From Thalassoglobus sp. JC818 (GTDB lineage Bacteria > Planctomycetota > Planctomycetia > Planctomycetales > Planctomycetaceae), in the NCBI RefSeq assembly GCF_040717535.1, contig NZ_JBFEFI010000010.1:1-64000 (forward strand): a DNA stretch of 64,000 bases, given 5' to 3'. The stretch's first letter is position 1, and every line of letters starts with the position of its first letter. This document shows, in pieces, positions 1 through 9,202 of the stretch. A program made the translations under genes and the position numbers. A model generated the notes under the pieces. That model did not search any database, was not told where the DNA came from, and worked only from the letters and a program-made list of their open reading frames with translations.

Positions 1-240
1 AGAACGGAGAGCTTATGTTCGCCAACAAGACAATGCAAATAACGACTCGTTTTAGATATGTCGTGAAAGAACATTAAATTTCAACTTTCCAGGTCCTGCG
101 CTCTTCATTCTTCAGGGCTTGCCACTTGACCCGGTCATCAAAGCTCGACCGAAATCGAGCCTCTTAGCCAGTGTCAAATCTGGATTGTCAATGAACTTCG
201 ATGTCGGCCGAATATTTTGACCAAAAGCGTTCGAAAAATT

Positions 241-540
241 CTAGTAGTCATAATGCTTGTCAATGCACTTCCCTTCATCATCAAAGGAAATTAGGACGAC
301 CGGCCAGGAAAATGGACGGGAGAACTCCCATAACGTATCATAATCATGTTGATTATCTGGAGTTCCAAGCAACTCAACAACTTCGTCTTTACGCATTCCA
401 ACCGCAATCATTGTGAACTTCTGCATGTCAACGGGAGGAGTGTCAAATGTCACAATGCCATAGCCAAATAGTAACAGTCCGAATAGTACGAGCGTCGCGG
501 TGACGACAAACAACTGTTTTAGGGTACTCGAAGAAATCAT
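241..540 (-). CDS. Small membrane-anchored protein, SmpA/BamE-like fold suspected
   Basis: About 99 residues. A single hydrophobic segment (about residues 8-28) is followed by a short soluble domain with the pattern 'VGMRKDEVVELLGTPD', which resembles the SmpA/OmlA/BamE-type 'G(M/T)xxxEVxxLLGxP' motif; the role is otherwise unknown. The reading frame is open to an ATG at 564, but that ATG lies inside the dispersed palindrome at 562-585, so I prefer the internal ATG at 540. Neither start has a convincing ribosome binding site. The gene sits alone on the minus strand, with the repeat directly at its 5' end. Function assignment is inference from one motif. Confidence 0.6.
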   Translation of the reverse strand: MISSSTLKQLFVVTATLVLFGLLLFGYGIVTFDTPPVDMQKFTMIAVGMRKDEVVELLGTPDNQHDYDTLWEFSRPFSWPVVLISFDDEGKCIDKHYDY

Positions 541-554
541 GACTTTGTTTCGCG

Positions 555-614
<60 letters not shown>

Positions 615-665
615 TCGGTGTTCACGCATCACTCAATAATTTGTAAGCCCCAGCCTACTGGACCC

Positions 666-1769
666 TTATTGGAGAAGCTTTGGATTCCAGGGACCAAAAT
701 CAACGCCGTCCCATGTCTTCATTTCCGGTTGTCCATCGCGTCCTCTAAACTCAACGGTTGTACCTGGGACGAGTCCGAGTGATTCCCACGTAAAGATCTC
801 ATCTTGGAGTGGAGAATAAAGCTGCACAATCTCCGTAGTAACAGCTTCATCAACTCTTAGTACACCATCAACCCAGTGTTTGTACGTAATCTCTTCAGGA
901 AACCAACAGCTGTGATCCACTCCAACGTGTTCTCTCCAAGAGATCGCCTTCTCGCTTCTTGAAGTTCGGGACATTTCATCCGATGAAACCGCCACAGCCT
1001 TCGTGGGAATGAAATCACGCTCAGGATCGAGTTCGTATGACAAAATAGCCCCGCGGTCTGACAATAGGATGAGCCTGGAAGGTTGCTCTTTTCCTTCGTC
1101 AGCAAACCCGACTTTTACTTCCAAGCTGTTTTCGATGAGTTTGTGTAGAAGTTCAGAAGCGAGCTTCGATCGACATGTAGCGAATGACCCCGGCCAGAAC
1201 CCCAAATGCGTTGTTGGGCAAATCTGAAAATCAGCGCTGGCTCTTAGATTTCCGACTGGAGGAAGTCCGGTGTCGTCTTCATGAGCGATGGTATTCTCAT
1301 TTCCGATTGCTGAAATATATCTTCGAGTGTCGTAACGTCTCGCATACACACTACCTGCGATTTCCTCAACATCCTGCAATGTGATCGATGCTCGGTCGGA
1401 CCGAAAACCATCTTCATCGAAGTAGAACTTTTGCCTGACTGGAATGTTCTCAACGGGATCCCTTCGTTCAGGTGTGCTGTCATCGTCAATTTTTCGGATT
1501 GATTCGAATTCGACTATTCCCGAATGAGGAAAATCGACTTGCCGCCGTTTCCACAAGACTTCCCAAATCTTAACAGCATCGTCTGTTGAAACTTCGATAA
1601 GCGGGGTGCTTGACTCACGTTCAAGCTCTGCAAAAACGTGCTGCATCCTCTCTTCGTTGAACTGGAATTCAGACGCCTGAGATGGGGGTGCGTTCTCCTG
1701 AGCCAAAACTGAGCGACCCGCAGTTGACACAAATGGCAACATACATAGGCAGCAATAGAACATTCTCAT
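666..1769 (-). CDS. Secreted hypothetical protein
   Basis: About 367 residues. I place the start at the ATG at 1769 because AGGAG lies 7 bases upstream; the longer frame to 1811 lacks such a site and would bury the signal peptide. The N-terminus is basic-hydrophobic and ends in a plausible signal peptidase site (SVLA-Q, about residue 22). The rest is polar with no motif I recognise. It lies in the gene-poor accessory segment with a dispersed repeat on either side. I can support that it is a real exported protein, but not a function. Confidence 0.65.
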   Translation of the reverse strand: MRMFYCCLCMLPFVSTAGRSVLAQENAPPSQASEFQFNEERMQHVFAELERESSTPLIEVSTDDAVKIWEVLWKRRQVDFPHSGIVEFESIRKIDDDSTPERRDPVENIPVRQKFYFDEDGFRSDRASITLQDVEEIAGSVYARRYDTRRYISAIGNENTIAHEDDTGLPPVGNLRASADFQICPTTHLGFWPGSFATCRSKLASELLHKLIENSLEVKVGFADEGKEQPSRLILLSDRGAILSYELDPERDFIPTKAVAVSSDEMSRTSRSEKAISWREHVGVDHSCWFPEEITYKHWVDGVLRVDEAVTTEIVQLYSPLQDEIFTWESLGLVPGTTVEFRGRDGQPEMKTWDGVDFGPWNPKLLQ

Positions 1770-1811
1770 AGCAATTCTCCTAATGGGCACCACGGAACCA
1801 TCAAGTATCAA

Positions 1812-2349
1812 GCATCACAGCCGAACGTTCAATAGCTGGTTGGGGCGAGTCGTCATTTCCTCTCCGATCGTACACAGCCTGGGTGCCGTGCCCTCAAGTA
1901 CTTTCCGAAGTGCCACCCAGCCTCAAATACACGGCTACTTCGGTCAGTTGGTTGCGGTGGTCCCAGGCATCGGTCAGGTAATCTGTGTCCTCCCTCAGTT
2001 CCGTCCCCTGCATGCGGTTGCCTTCGTAGAGTTTGCACGCTTCCGGAAAATCATAAAGGCCCCGCAATGATGCTGGTGTATCACAACATACCAGAACGTC
2101 GGGCAATAGCCCGACCTACGCTTACTTCTGGCTCTACAACAAGAATGCTGTGATCGGCCTGTCGAAGATGAACCCGTTGCCACGGGATCCCGCCGTCAAC
2201 AAGAACTTGAGCAAGAAGCCCAAGCCGCCGCCAGCAGTCGTGCCGGTGTTCAAGCCGTGGAAGCCTGCTCAACCGGCGAAGCTCCAACCATTCAAACCGG
2301 CACGGCCTGCGAACATTGTGATACAGAAGTGACTGGAAACGCAAAGATG
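1812..2349. other. Gene-poor stretch with repeat fragment and decayed coding sequence
   Basis: A degenerate copy of the dispersed repeat is visible near 1878-1925 (gggtgccgtgccctc followed by a tgccacccagcc-like string). The minus strand from about 2106 to 1894 reads as protein-like sequence without a credible start, and the plus strand carries the possible remnant listed separately. No intact gene is supported. Confidence 0.5.
2057..2332 (+). pseudogene. Possible 3' remnant of a Pro/Lys-rich protein gene
   Basis: The frame is open from a stop at 2054 to a stop ending at 2332 but has no ATG near its left end; the first candidate start is a GTG at 2150. The reading before that GTG (SPTYAYFWLYNKNAV...) looks as protein-like as what follows, and the C-terminus is rich in KP, PA and FKP steps, as in proline-rich linkers or tails. 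This suggests the surviving end of a longer gene whose front has been lost. It could also be chance, so confidence is low. Confidence 0.3.
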
Positions 2350-2712
2350 CTATCGCATCCGTGCCTCGAAATCCCCGCATTCAAACCGGAGAATTCGCTC
2401 TTGTTCTGGGTCCCGAACCAGATACTCGCTCTCAACTTGAGGTAAGCTATACCCCGGTAGAATTTCAACATGGGAAAGCGTTATCTGACTTAGCTCCGGC
2501 TGTTTGATCTCTAATCGTCTCACGCCAATGAAGTCCAGAGAGAGCTTTGTGTTGGAGTCGCCACTGTCTTTGCAAAGCACAATTGACAAAGACTGTTGCA
2601 TGATACCAGTTGCCCCGAATCCCTGACGTATCGTGAGCGACTCAAGCAATGTGTACTCCGTTGGTTTCAACGCATAATACTCTGAGATTTTGTCATCAAC
2701 AGCTTGTGTCAT
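2350..2712 (-). CDS. Hypothetical protein, about 120 aa
   Basis: A soluble protein with no signal peptide or membrane segment and mixed beta-like sequence (DFIGVRRLEIKQPELSQITLSHVEI). A good ribosome binding site (GGGAGAGA) lies about 8 bases before the ATG at 2712, which supports a real gene. I recognise no family. Its size, its strand and its neighbourhood of small unrelated genes recall the immunity or orphan genes of accessory islands, but that is inference only. Confidence 0.6.
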   Translation of the reverse strand: MTQAVDDKISEYYALKPTEYTLLESLTIRQGFGATGIMQQSLSIVLCKDSGDSNTKLSLDFIGVRRLEIKQPELSQITLSHVEILPGYSLPQVESEYLVRDPEQERILRFECGDFEARMR

Positions 2713-2821
2713 CGCGAAATCTCTCCCGGCAGATGGCTCCCTGATTCACGACCTAGCCGGAACTCCGGACTGTATTCATAAAGATAATGATAAATGTCGG
2801 GGATTCCCGCAGCCTGGGTGC

Positions 2822-2874
2822 CATGCCCTCGATTGCGTGGGAATGCCTCATTTGCTCGCGGACGATTCAATCAA
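2822..2874 (+). repeat. REP-like palindrome, copy 2 (with 3' extension)
   Basis: Arms CATGCCCTCGA (2822-2832) and GCGTGGGAATG (2835-2845), preceded by gcctgggtgc and followed by the same gacgattcaatcaa string (2861-2874) at the same spacing as in copy 1. It lies in the spacer between two minus-strand genes. Confidence 0.8.
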
Positions 2875-2939
2875 ATAGTCCCTGAGACTGGAAAGTTATT
2901 GATGCAAATCAGTCACATAGGGCCAGTCTGCTCCGCCTG

Positions 2940-3398
2940 TCAATCTCCTTCCAATGCAGCAATACGAACTCTGTGTTTTTCAATCTCGACTCTCATCTCT
3001 TGGATTGCCAACGCATCGCGAGTGCTATCAAAACTGTTGCCTACGATTAAACTAGCTTCTTCAATCAATGCACTCCCTCGCTTGGGATGACCCTGATCTT
3101 CACACCAGGCAGCGAAAATGAGCAATTGGGAGTATCGGTCATAAGGTGTATTGTGGCCCACAGCCACGCAGTGCTGAAAAGTCTCTTCCATTTCTTCAAT
3201 CGGTCCCAGGAAATAGGCTGTGGCGACCAAGAGTTGATTGGATAGAAAGCGGATCAGAAAAACATCATCAGCGTGATCTTTTCTCGACTTATCGATCAAT
3301 CGTTTTAGTTCAGCCCGAACTGTTTCGTATCCGGTTGAATGCACGTCTCTCAACAGTCGTCGCGACTTATCACGCAATTCGTTCGCCGTTTCCGACAC
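2940..3398 (-). CDS. Hypothetical helical protein, about 152 aa
   Basis: The start is a GTG at 3398, supported by GAGGAGA upstream. The sequence is almost entirely helical in character, with TPR-like spacing in the middle (FLGPIEEMEETFQHCVAVGHNTPYDRYSQLLIFAAW). There is no export signal. It may be a small TPR-type adaptor, but no family can be named. It is one of four consecutive minus-strand unknown genes between 241 and 4261. Confidence 0.6.
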   Translation of the reverse strand: MSETANELRDKSRRLLRDVHSTGYETVRAELKRLIDKSRKDHADDVFLIRFLSNQLLVATAYFLGPIEEMEETFQHCVAVGHNTPYDRYSQLLIFAAWCEDQGHPKRGSALIEEASLIVGNSFDSTRDALAIQEMRVEIEKHRVRIAALEGD

Positions 3399-3562
3399 AA
3401 CTCAGTCTCCTCGGCCACTACACGGTCCGCACCCGAGCATGAGTGAAAATCTTCTGTCGAAGGTTCAGAAACCTATCAACGTTAATCGCATTGCATTTCA
3501 TCCAAGGAAACGACTTCAAAACCATGTCTGCCAATCTCTTGACGCACTTACGGTTCGTAGTG

Positions 3563-4261
3563 TCAGTTTAAATCCGTAGCCTGTTCGATCCAACGCTTGC
3601 CCATTGAGGCGACATGCTCTTTCCTCATCACGACTCTCTGCTCATTTCGAATGCTCTCGACGACATGCGACTCACATTTTCTCTTTCCATAGTCTGGATA
3701 TGCGCGTTCGAGTTTCTGCACGAGCGTTCTTGCCTTTTCGAACTCACCTTCGTGAGCAAAGCACACACATTCCACCTCGATATCGAACACGGGAGCATTC
3801 CTGAAATCGCACCAATCTACGATTCCCGAGTCTTTCTCCAAGCAGAGGTCTGCCGGAGCTGTCCTCACCCGAGCAGATTCACATGTCGCCAGAAGCCACC
3901 GCAGCCATTGTCTCGCACGTATGCAATCTGAGTCTTCTCTTACGACGCGACAAAACAAGTGAAAAGATTCTTGATACTCTTGGTAAAAATACGCACACAC
4001 TGCTTCATAAAACAGCCGAGCATCCACCAAGTTGCCAACCCACGGTTCGGAGCTGGACTTCATTCGCGTTACCGACTCTCGACGCGCTCGAAAAAATGCA
4101 AATGCCAGATCAAAACTTCCCGTTCTCATGTACCCAACTGCAAACTTATCCAGCTGTCGCATGACACGTTCTTGTTCATACTTCTGAACCTCTCTCCAAA
4201 CTCTCCATCCCCCAAGCAGCCAATAATCCACAAACTTCTTGAAGTGACCAATCATTCGCAT
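3563..4261 (-). CDS. Hypothetical protein, about 232 aa, TPR-like
   Basis: An Arg- and Trp-rich soluble protein with repeated helical hairpin patterns (GSFDLAFAFFRARRESV; EYQESFHLFCRVVREDSDCIRARQWLRWLL; EGEFEKARTLVQKLERAYPDY), typical of degenerate tetratricopeptide repeats. No signal peptide is seen. The start could be the ATG at 4261 or the one at 4255; neither has a strong binding site. The gene is divergent from the PEP-CTERM gene. No function can be assigned. Confidence 0.55.
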   Translation of the reverse strand: MRMIGHFKKFVDYWLLGGWRVWREVQKYEQERVMRQLDKFAVGYMRTGSFDLAFAFFRARRESVTRMKSSSEPWVGNLVDARLFYEAVCAYFYQEYQESFHLFCRVVREDSDCIRARQWLRWLLATCESARVRTAPADLCLEKDSGIVDWCDFRNAPVFDIEVECVCFAHEGEFEKARTLVQKLERAYPDYGKRKCESHVVESIRNEQRVVMRKEHVASMGKRWIEQATDLN

Positions 4262-4588
4262 GCAACACTTCTGGCTTCAGGTATCTCTTTAAGCGCCACT
4301 AATTCGTGATGATCAACGGAATCACTTTCTTGCGAGGAGTTTCCCCCACTCATCACTCACGAAACAGCGTGTCGCAACGCTTGGTCCAATTTTGTAAACC
4401 TCAACGATTGACAGCTACTCCAATGTCCCGAATCCCTCTCTTGATCTAAGGGATTCGGTCTATTTTTCTGGATTTTCTTGCAACACGTCTCCAGCAATTC
4501 TACGGTCGAACTTCGCGAAATTTCTAGTCAACCCGAACATGTCGGGACGAGCTACGCCATTGGTGAACATGACCGGAGGATTTAAACG
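4262..4588. other. Divergent intergenic region
   Basis: This spacer separates the minus-strand gene at 3563-4261 from the plus-strand PEP-CTERM gene. It contains a terminator-like hairpin (4428-4469, listed separately) and the binding site ccggagg of the PEP-CTERM gene. I see no further gene. Confidence 0.6.
4428..4469 (+). terminator. Intrinsic-terminator-like hairpin in a divergent spacer
   Basis: Perfect 10-bp stem CCGAATCCCT (4428-4437) / AGGGATTCGG (4449-4458), followed by a T-rich run (tctatttttct). It reads on the plus strand, but no plus-strand gene lies upstream, so it may end a small RNA or act as an attenuator in the leader of the PEP-CTERM gene. Confidence 0.6.
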
Positions 4589-5251
4589 ATGAGGTCTCAC
4601 ATTTTACTACTCGCCGTCATCGCCTTCTGCGGATTGGCGGCAATTACACCTGAGTCGACTCGGGCTGGATTGATTACAAACGGAGGTTTTGAAGCCGCAA
4701 CCGCAGGGCTTCCCGACGATTGGAATTCCACAGGAAATCTCAGGGTTGTTGGGAATCAAGGCGTGACGGAGGGATCACTTGCCGTCGCGTTCAGCCATGG
4801 CAATCTTCCATCGACAGGGGCGCTTTGGCAAACTTTCGCCACGCAAGCAGGTGTGGAGTATTTGCTTACATTCGACTTTGGAAAGTACTCGGTCAACCAG
4901 CCAAACCAAGCTGCAACTCTCTATGTAGATCTCATCAACGGTGCTGGGCTCGGCGGAACTTCCTTTATGTTCGATGTTGTGACAGACTCAACGCCTGGCC
5001 CGGGTAACTCCAGTCCTTCAGCAGATGTTTACAATTCCTATTCATACTGGTTCATCGCCGTTTCAAGCTCCACGACTTTGCGATTCGCCGACTATTCTGA
5101 CCCTCAAACGGCAGGTGGCGGGTTCGACGCAATGCTGGACAACGTTGATGTCAACCCATTTAATACGGTACCAGAACCGACGTCGATGGCGCTCTTCGGC
5201 CTAGGTGCAAGCACGATCGCATACGGTACACGTCGACGACGGAAACCGTAA
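4589..5251 (+). CDS. PEP-CTERM sorting domain protein
   Basis: 220 residues. There is a signal peptide (about residues 1-26), then a beta-rich domain that opens with 'ITNGGFEAATAGLPDDW', the usual start of DUF642/choice-of-anchor jelly-roll domains, and a C-terminal sorting signal. That signal is VPEPTSMALFGLG, a hydrophobic helix and the basic tail RRRRKP, which is the classical PEP-CTERM arrangement recognised by exosortase. The product is therefore exported and probably surface-anchored or released into extracellular matrix. GGAGG lies 9 bases before the ATG. No exosortase gene is in the window. Confidence 0.9.
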   Translation: MRSHILLLAVIAFCGLAAITPESTRAGLITNGGFEAATAGLPDDWNSTGNLRVVGNQGVTEGSLAVAFSHGNLPSTGALWQTFATQAGVEYLLTFDFGKYSVNQPNQAATLYVDLINGAGLGGTSFMFDVVTDSTPGPGNSSPSADVYNSYSYWFIAVSSSTTLRFADYSDPQTAGGGFDAMLDNVDVNPFNTVPEPTSMALFGLGASTIAYGTRRRRKP

Positions 5252-5740
5252 TCAACTCCCTGCCGCTGTCGAGCACACTCCCCCCTCCGCCACGCTTTAC
5301 GAATGAATCTCATCAACACGCTTGGGTGGGTCCCCGCGTGCCACAAGCTTTCCAATGCGATGAGTCTAGACACGCCGGGCACCACTGCTTTCTTGTCTAG
5401 CAGTGTTTGCTGGACGTACGATGGTTTGACCAGATTCCACACCGGAAACGGATCAAACACTTTCTCGAAGCCGGGCAGTTGGACGAGCCGACCTTCTCCT
5501 GTTATGGACGAATGACCTTGTTTGCCAATGACTCTTGGAGAGCGACGTTCTCAGAGAGCGTAGACCGTGCCACGCAGCCGTAGGTATGGCACCCAGCACC
5601 CAAGTTCTTTCTGCAATGCCGCCGGCCTGGCAATTCTAAGTACCGCCATGGAATAATGTGTGGAGGCTTATGCAAGCGAGGGCATGGCATTCCGGCCCAA
5701 TGAATTTGATTTTGATCATTCTTCAATGGAAGCGGCTATC
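5252..5740. other. Repeat-bearing intergenic region
   Basis: It holds an inverted repeat CACTGCT / AGCAGTG (5383-5405) with a 9-base loop, a gttctttctgcaatgccgcc string (near 5606-5625) that recurs near 7820, and the reverse-oriented palindrome copy at 5662-5686. Frames on either strand here look like repeat-derived reading frames, and I support no gene. Confidence 0.5.
5662..5686 (-). repeat. REP-like palindrome, degenerate reverse copy
   Basis: On the minus strand CATGCCCTCGC (5686-5676) is intact, followed by TT, while the second arm is altered (GCATAAGC). An open frame that starts at 5660 inside this element runs into the real gene at 5741, so automated callers may place the start too early. 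Confidence 0.6.
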
Positions 5741-6877
5741 ATGAACAAGTGCCTGACGATTTCTTTTCTGGCGATTTCAGGTCTGATGCCATCGGTTGCA
5801 CTTGCAGACGAGAATTCCCCGTCCACAAGTGAAATGTCTACAACGATCTCTGAAGCTCGTGAGTTAATTCTGGCGGCTCGGTTGCGTGAGAATAGAATCC
5901 TGAAAAACATTCGTCTGAAATGGGTTCATCAATTTGGAATCTGCAAAGATCCCGACCAAGTGTTGGACGAAGGATTCGACCGAAGCTCCCCCGTCTCAAC
6001 AACATTTTGCAGTTGGCTATCTAATGACGGGACATTTATGAGCAAAGCCAAAGGAGAACCGTCGTCTGTAGATCCCGTTGACAAAGACGATCAAGTTGTC
6101 TTAGCCCAAACCAACTTCTCTACATATTTTCTGGAAACTCCTGCCTCGCGTCTTTATGTGGCAATGCACAAACAGCGTTCCAAACACGATATCTGGCGTG
6201 GACACGTCCAGTGCCGTGAATTTGGCTTTGACGAGCGCGCGGGCGTTTCTCCTGCAGTCCCCGTCGGGGCAACCGGTTCTCGATCGAGAGATCTTTCCAT
6301 TTTACTGTCACTACTCAATTCGAAAACCGCGACGGTCTCTCTCACAGACGGTGTCAGCGACTGTGGAATTCCGTCGAAAGTATTGCAGATCAAACGCGCT
6401 CCCCCTGTTGATTACACTGTGAGTGTCTATTTTGACCCGGAGCATTCCATGGTTATTCAGCACAAGCAGAGCAGGGGAGGAGTTTTGCAGTCGAACAGCG
6501 TCGTCGTTGAAACAATGACCGTTGCAGACGGGGATCAGGAGTTCGTCCTTCCAGAAGTGATTGTCACGTCCAGTCGAACCCCTATTCCAGGACCAATACA
6601 GATTCAATTTCCAGGACCTATAAACCTTCAACGAAGAGATCAATGGACACTACATCGAAGCATCGTGACGCTCGCCAAATTCCAGTCTGTTCCCCTGGAA
6701 GAAATGGTCATCGATTTGCAGGGAGCCGAGCCGAGGTTTTCCCGTCAGGGGATGCTTGATGGCAAACGGAAGCGTTACCCAAGCAACCAGCTGACGGGAG
6801 TTGAAAGAATCACCGCACAGAATTTGGACGAACTTGTGAGCGGGCTGTTTGCAAATGTGAAAGAAAAAACCGAATGA
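5741..6877 (+). CDS. Secreted hypothetical protein, about 378 aa
   Basis: The ATG at 5741 begins a clear signal peptide (MNKCLTISFLAISGLMPSVALA). The open frame extends upstream to 5660 but that part comes from the repeat and would bury the signal. The mature protein is polar with no motif I can name; one segment is proline-rich (RTPIPGPIQIQFPGPINL, about residues 280-300). This is the layout of many planctomycete exported proteins of unknown role. The next gene follows after about 30 bases on the same strand and may be co-transcribed. Confidence 0.7.
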   Translation: MNKCLTISFLAISGLMPSVALADENSPSTSEMSTTISEARELILAARLRENRILKNIRLKWVHQFGICKDPDQVLDEGFDRSSPVSTTFCSWLSNDGTFMSKAKGEPSSVDPVDKDDQVVLAQTNFSTYFLETPASRLYVAMHKQRSKHDIWRGHVQCREFGFDERAGVSPAVPVGATGSRSRDLSILLSLLNSKTATVSLTDGVSDCGIPSKVLQIKRAPPVDYTVSVYFDPEHSMVIQHKQSRGGVLQSNSVVVETMTVADGDQEFVLPEVIVTSSRTPIPGPIQIQFPGPINLQRRDQWTLHRSIVTLAKFQSVPLEEMVIDLQGAEPRFSRQGMLDGKRKRYPSNQLTGVERITAQNLDELVSGLFANVKEKTE

Positions 6878-6910
6878 GAGGGGTTGATCTCACTCGTTTT
6901 GAGCCGCCGA

Positions 6911-7555
6911 ATGCCACCTGAGCTGCTTGAGTTATTGGAACAGCCTTGCCGAAAGTGTAGTAAGTGCGGGGCAATGCCCAGAAGGCCTCCCATGATTTCT
7001 GACAATGTAGCAGGCTGGTCAAAATGGGCAATATCGCACGTGGCTAAGATAGCTATGGTAATATCCGCCGTGCTCGTCGTGCTGACTGGCACGTCAATAC
7101 TGATAGTTGGAGGCAGTAAGCCCAGATTTAGCACTCCGTCTGCATCGGCTCACAAGGCCAAGGCTCAAGGCTTGCTTATCGCCAGTGTAACTTTAACTAA
7201 GACGACCGAAGATCCAAGCAGTGACTTTCTCCCAAAGGAGGCATGGGTGGAAGCGATCCCTGAGTACTACGAGTCATTTCCTGTCAGAAAGAGAATCACT
7301 TCGAGAAAGCGGTTGTGTATACGGATTGATTTCGCTGAGTCAACGCTATTCTCGAAGGGTACGTTGTTGTTCGATATTGACATGAAGTGTAATGGACAAG
7401 AGTTACCGTCTGTTGGCGGAGGTCGAGATCGCAATGGGTTTACATTTAAGGTCGACATTGATGACTATAACACCTTTCCCAAATCTGGGACAGTCACGTT
7501 CATTCAAAAGAAGATGGAGATTGCGACACATTTCAACTACGAAATCCATAAATGA
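6911..7555 (+). CDS. Zinc-ribbon-like membrane protein
   Basis: About 214 residues from the ATG at 6911 (a TTG at 6884 would add nine residues). The N-terminus holds two closely spaced CxxC-type pairs (CRKCSKC), suggesting a short metal-binding knuckle. One membrane segment follows (about residues 45-68, MVISAVLVVLTGTSILIVGG) and then an external or periplasmic beta-rich domain. No catalytic motif is evident. It lies just after a secreted protein gene on the same strand and may form a small operon with it. The function is unknown. Confidence 0.6.
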   Translation: MPPELLELLEQPCRKCSKCGAMPRRPPMISDNVAGWSKWAISHVAKIAMVISAVLVVLTGTSILIVGGSKPRFSTPSASAHKAKAQGLLIASVTLTKTTEDPSSDFLPKEAWVEAIPEYYESFPVRKRITSRKRLCIRIDFAESTLFSKGTLLFDIDMKCNGQELPSVGGGRDRNGFTFKVDIDDYNTFPKSGTVTFIQKKMEIATHFNYEIHK

Positions 7556-7947
<392 letters not shown>

Positions 7948-9000
7948 TTGCATTACCTTATTCTTGACACATGTGTTTGGGTTGACCTCGCGGTATTCGA
8001 GGTCAATCTCATCGCCAAGCTCGCCAAGTTGGTCGATGACGGTAAGGCCACGGTAGTTCTTCCGGAGCTCATTCGATCCGAATGGGATGGCTGCAAAAGA
8101 AAGATCGTGGACCAAATCACGAATCAAGTCGTTGAAAGCCGACGGTCTGCACTTCAATTCCAGTCGTTCGTCGCCGAAGGTGATTCCAATACTGTGCCAG
8201 ACCAAATCTCCTCTGTTGATCCCAAGGCACTGGGGGCAAAGATAGCCGCCAAACGAATTGTTGCTATTGAGAGGATACTTGATTCGGACGAAACTATTGG
8301 AGTATCAGTGTCGAGTAACAGCCGGTCGTTAGCAATTCACCATGCTCTCGAGAAGAAGGCGCCGTTTCGGATGCGAAATAGTATGGCGGATGCATTGATA
8401 TTTTTTTCAGCGGTTGAATGGGCAAATGCGATGCCCGAGGATAGATCGGTCTTTGTGACTCACAACACAAAAGACTTCTCCGACGAAAAGAGAGGCGAAG
8501 ATGACAATGCATTCAAAGACCGTATTGCTCCTGAGTTGCAATCACTCATCGAGAATAATGGCCTGAAATACTTCGTCGTTGTCGGACGAGTTCTCAATGA
8601 GATTGAACAGTTCGTAGCTACGGAAGACGAAATCGCACGAGAAGAAGCTGTTGTCGAGCGGACACACACAATGGACGAATTGCTGGAAGAGATTATTTCT
8701 TGCGATGGAATTGCGCAACAAGAGATGAAGGAAATGCTATCCGGTAGTGCAGTGACCAAGATGCTCGAAGAACAACAAAAGATCAAGGAAATGCTATCCG
8801 GTAGTGCCGTGACCAAGATGCTCGAAGAGCAACAAAAGATCAAGGAAATGCTATCCGGTAGTGCCGTGACCAAGATGCTCGAAGAGCAACAAAAGATCAA
8901 GGAAATGCTATCCGGTAGTGCCGTGACCAAGAAGCTCGAAGAGCAACTGAAGAGAAAAGACCAAGACATAGACAAGGACGGAAATGCGGTTCACGAGTGA
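7948..9000 (+). CDS. PIN-domain (DUF4935-like) protein with C-terminal tandem repeats
   Basis: About 350 residues from a TTG at 7948; the alternative GTG at 7891 would put 19 extra residues before the domain. The N-terminal 200 residues show the PIN pattern: LDTC near the start, LPELIRSEW, MADALIFFSA and FVTHNTKDF supply the conserved acidic residues. PIN proteins are Mg2+/Mn2+-dependent ribonucleases, often toxins. The C-terminus has four 19-residue repeats (EMLSGSAVTKMLEEQQKIK type), likely helical or coiled-coil. No antitoxin gene is adjacent on either strand. Nuclease activity and toxin role are inference from the family. Confidence 0.75.
   Translation: MHYLILDTCVWVDLAVFEVNLIAKLAKLVDDGKATVVLPELIRSEWDGCKRKIVDQITNQVVESRRSALQFQSFVAEGDSNTVPDQISSVDPKALGAKIAAKRIVAIERILDSDETIGVSVSSNSRSLAIHHALEKKAPFRMRNSMADALIFFSAVEWANAMPEDRSVFVTHNTKDFSDEKRGEDDNAFKDRIAPELQSLIENNGLKYFVVVGRVLNEIEQFVATEDEIAREEAVVERTHTMDELLEEIISCDGIAQQEMKEMLSGSAVTKMLEEQQKIKEMLSGSAVTKMLEEQQKIKEMLSGSAVTKMLEEQQKIKEMLSGSAVTKKLEEQLKRKDQDIDKDGNAVHE
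8728..8955 (+). repeat. Four in-frame 57-bp tandem repeats
   Basis: Units at 8728-8784, 8785-8841, 8842-8898 and 8899-8955. Units 2 and 3 are identical, unit 1 differs by two synonymous changes, and unit 4 is diverged at its end (KK and QLKR instead of KM and QQKI). The near-identity points to recent slippage or unequal exchange inside the PIN gene. Confidence 0.9.
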
Positions 9001-9202
9001 AAGATGCATGGGCATCGTTCGTCTACGCGACAGAACCATCCGGCGACCCTGAGCGTCGGATTTGAAGGCAATGGTTTGAAATGCCTCTAGAGTTTGAACC
9101 AGGCTTTTGAGAGTTGGGGTTAGGGAAGTAAGTCAGTGTGCTGGAGGGGAGGAAAACGTGGAGTCGTAGGCGGAACGTGCTCTGGAACGAAAGCACGGGT
9201 GC

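Noticed and set aside
8460-8975. Minus-strand open frame of 171 codons with a repeating product
   Set aside because: It is the antisense of the PIN gene and its 57-bp repeats; no binding site or domain supports it.
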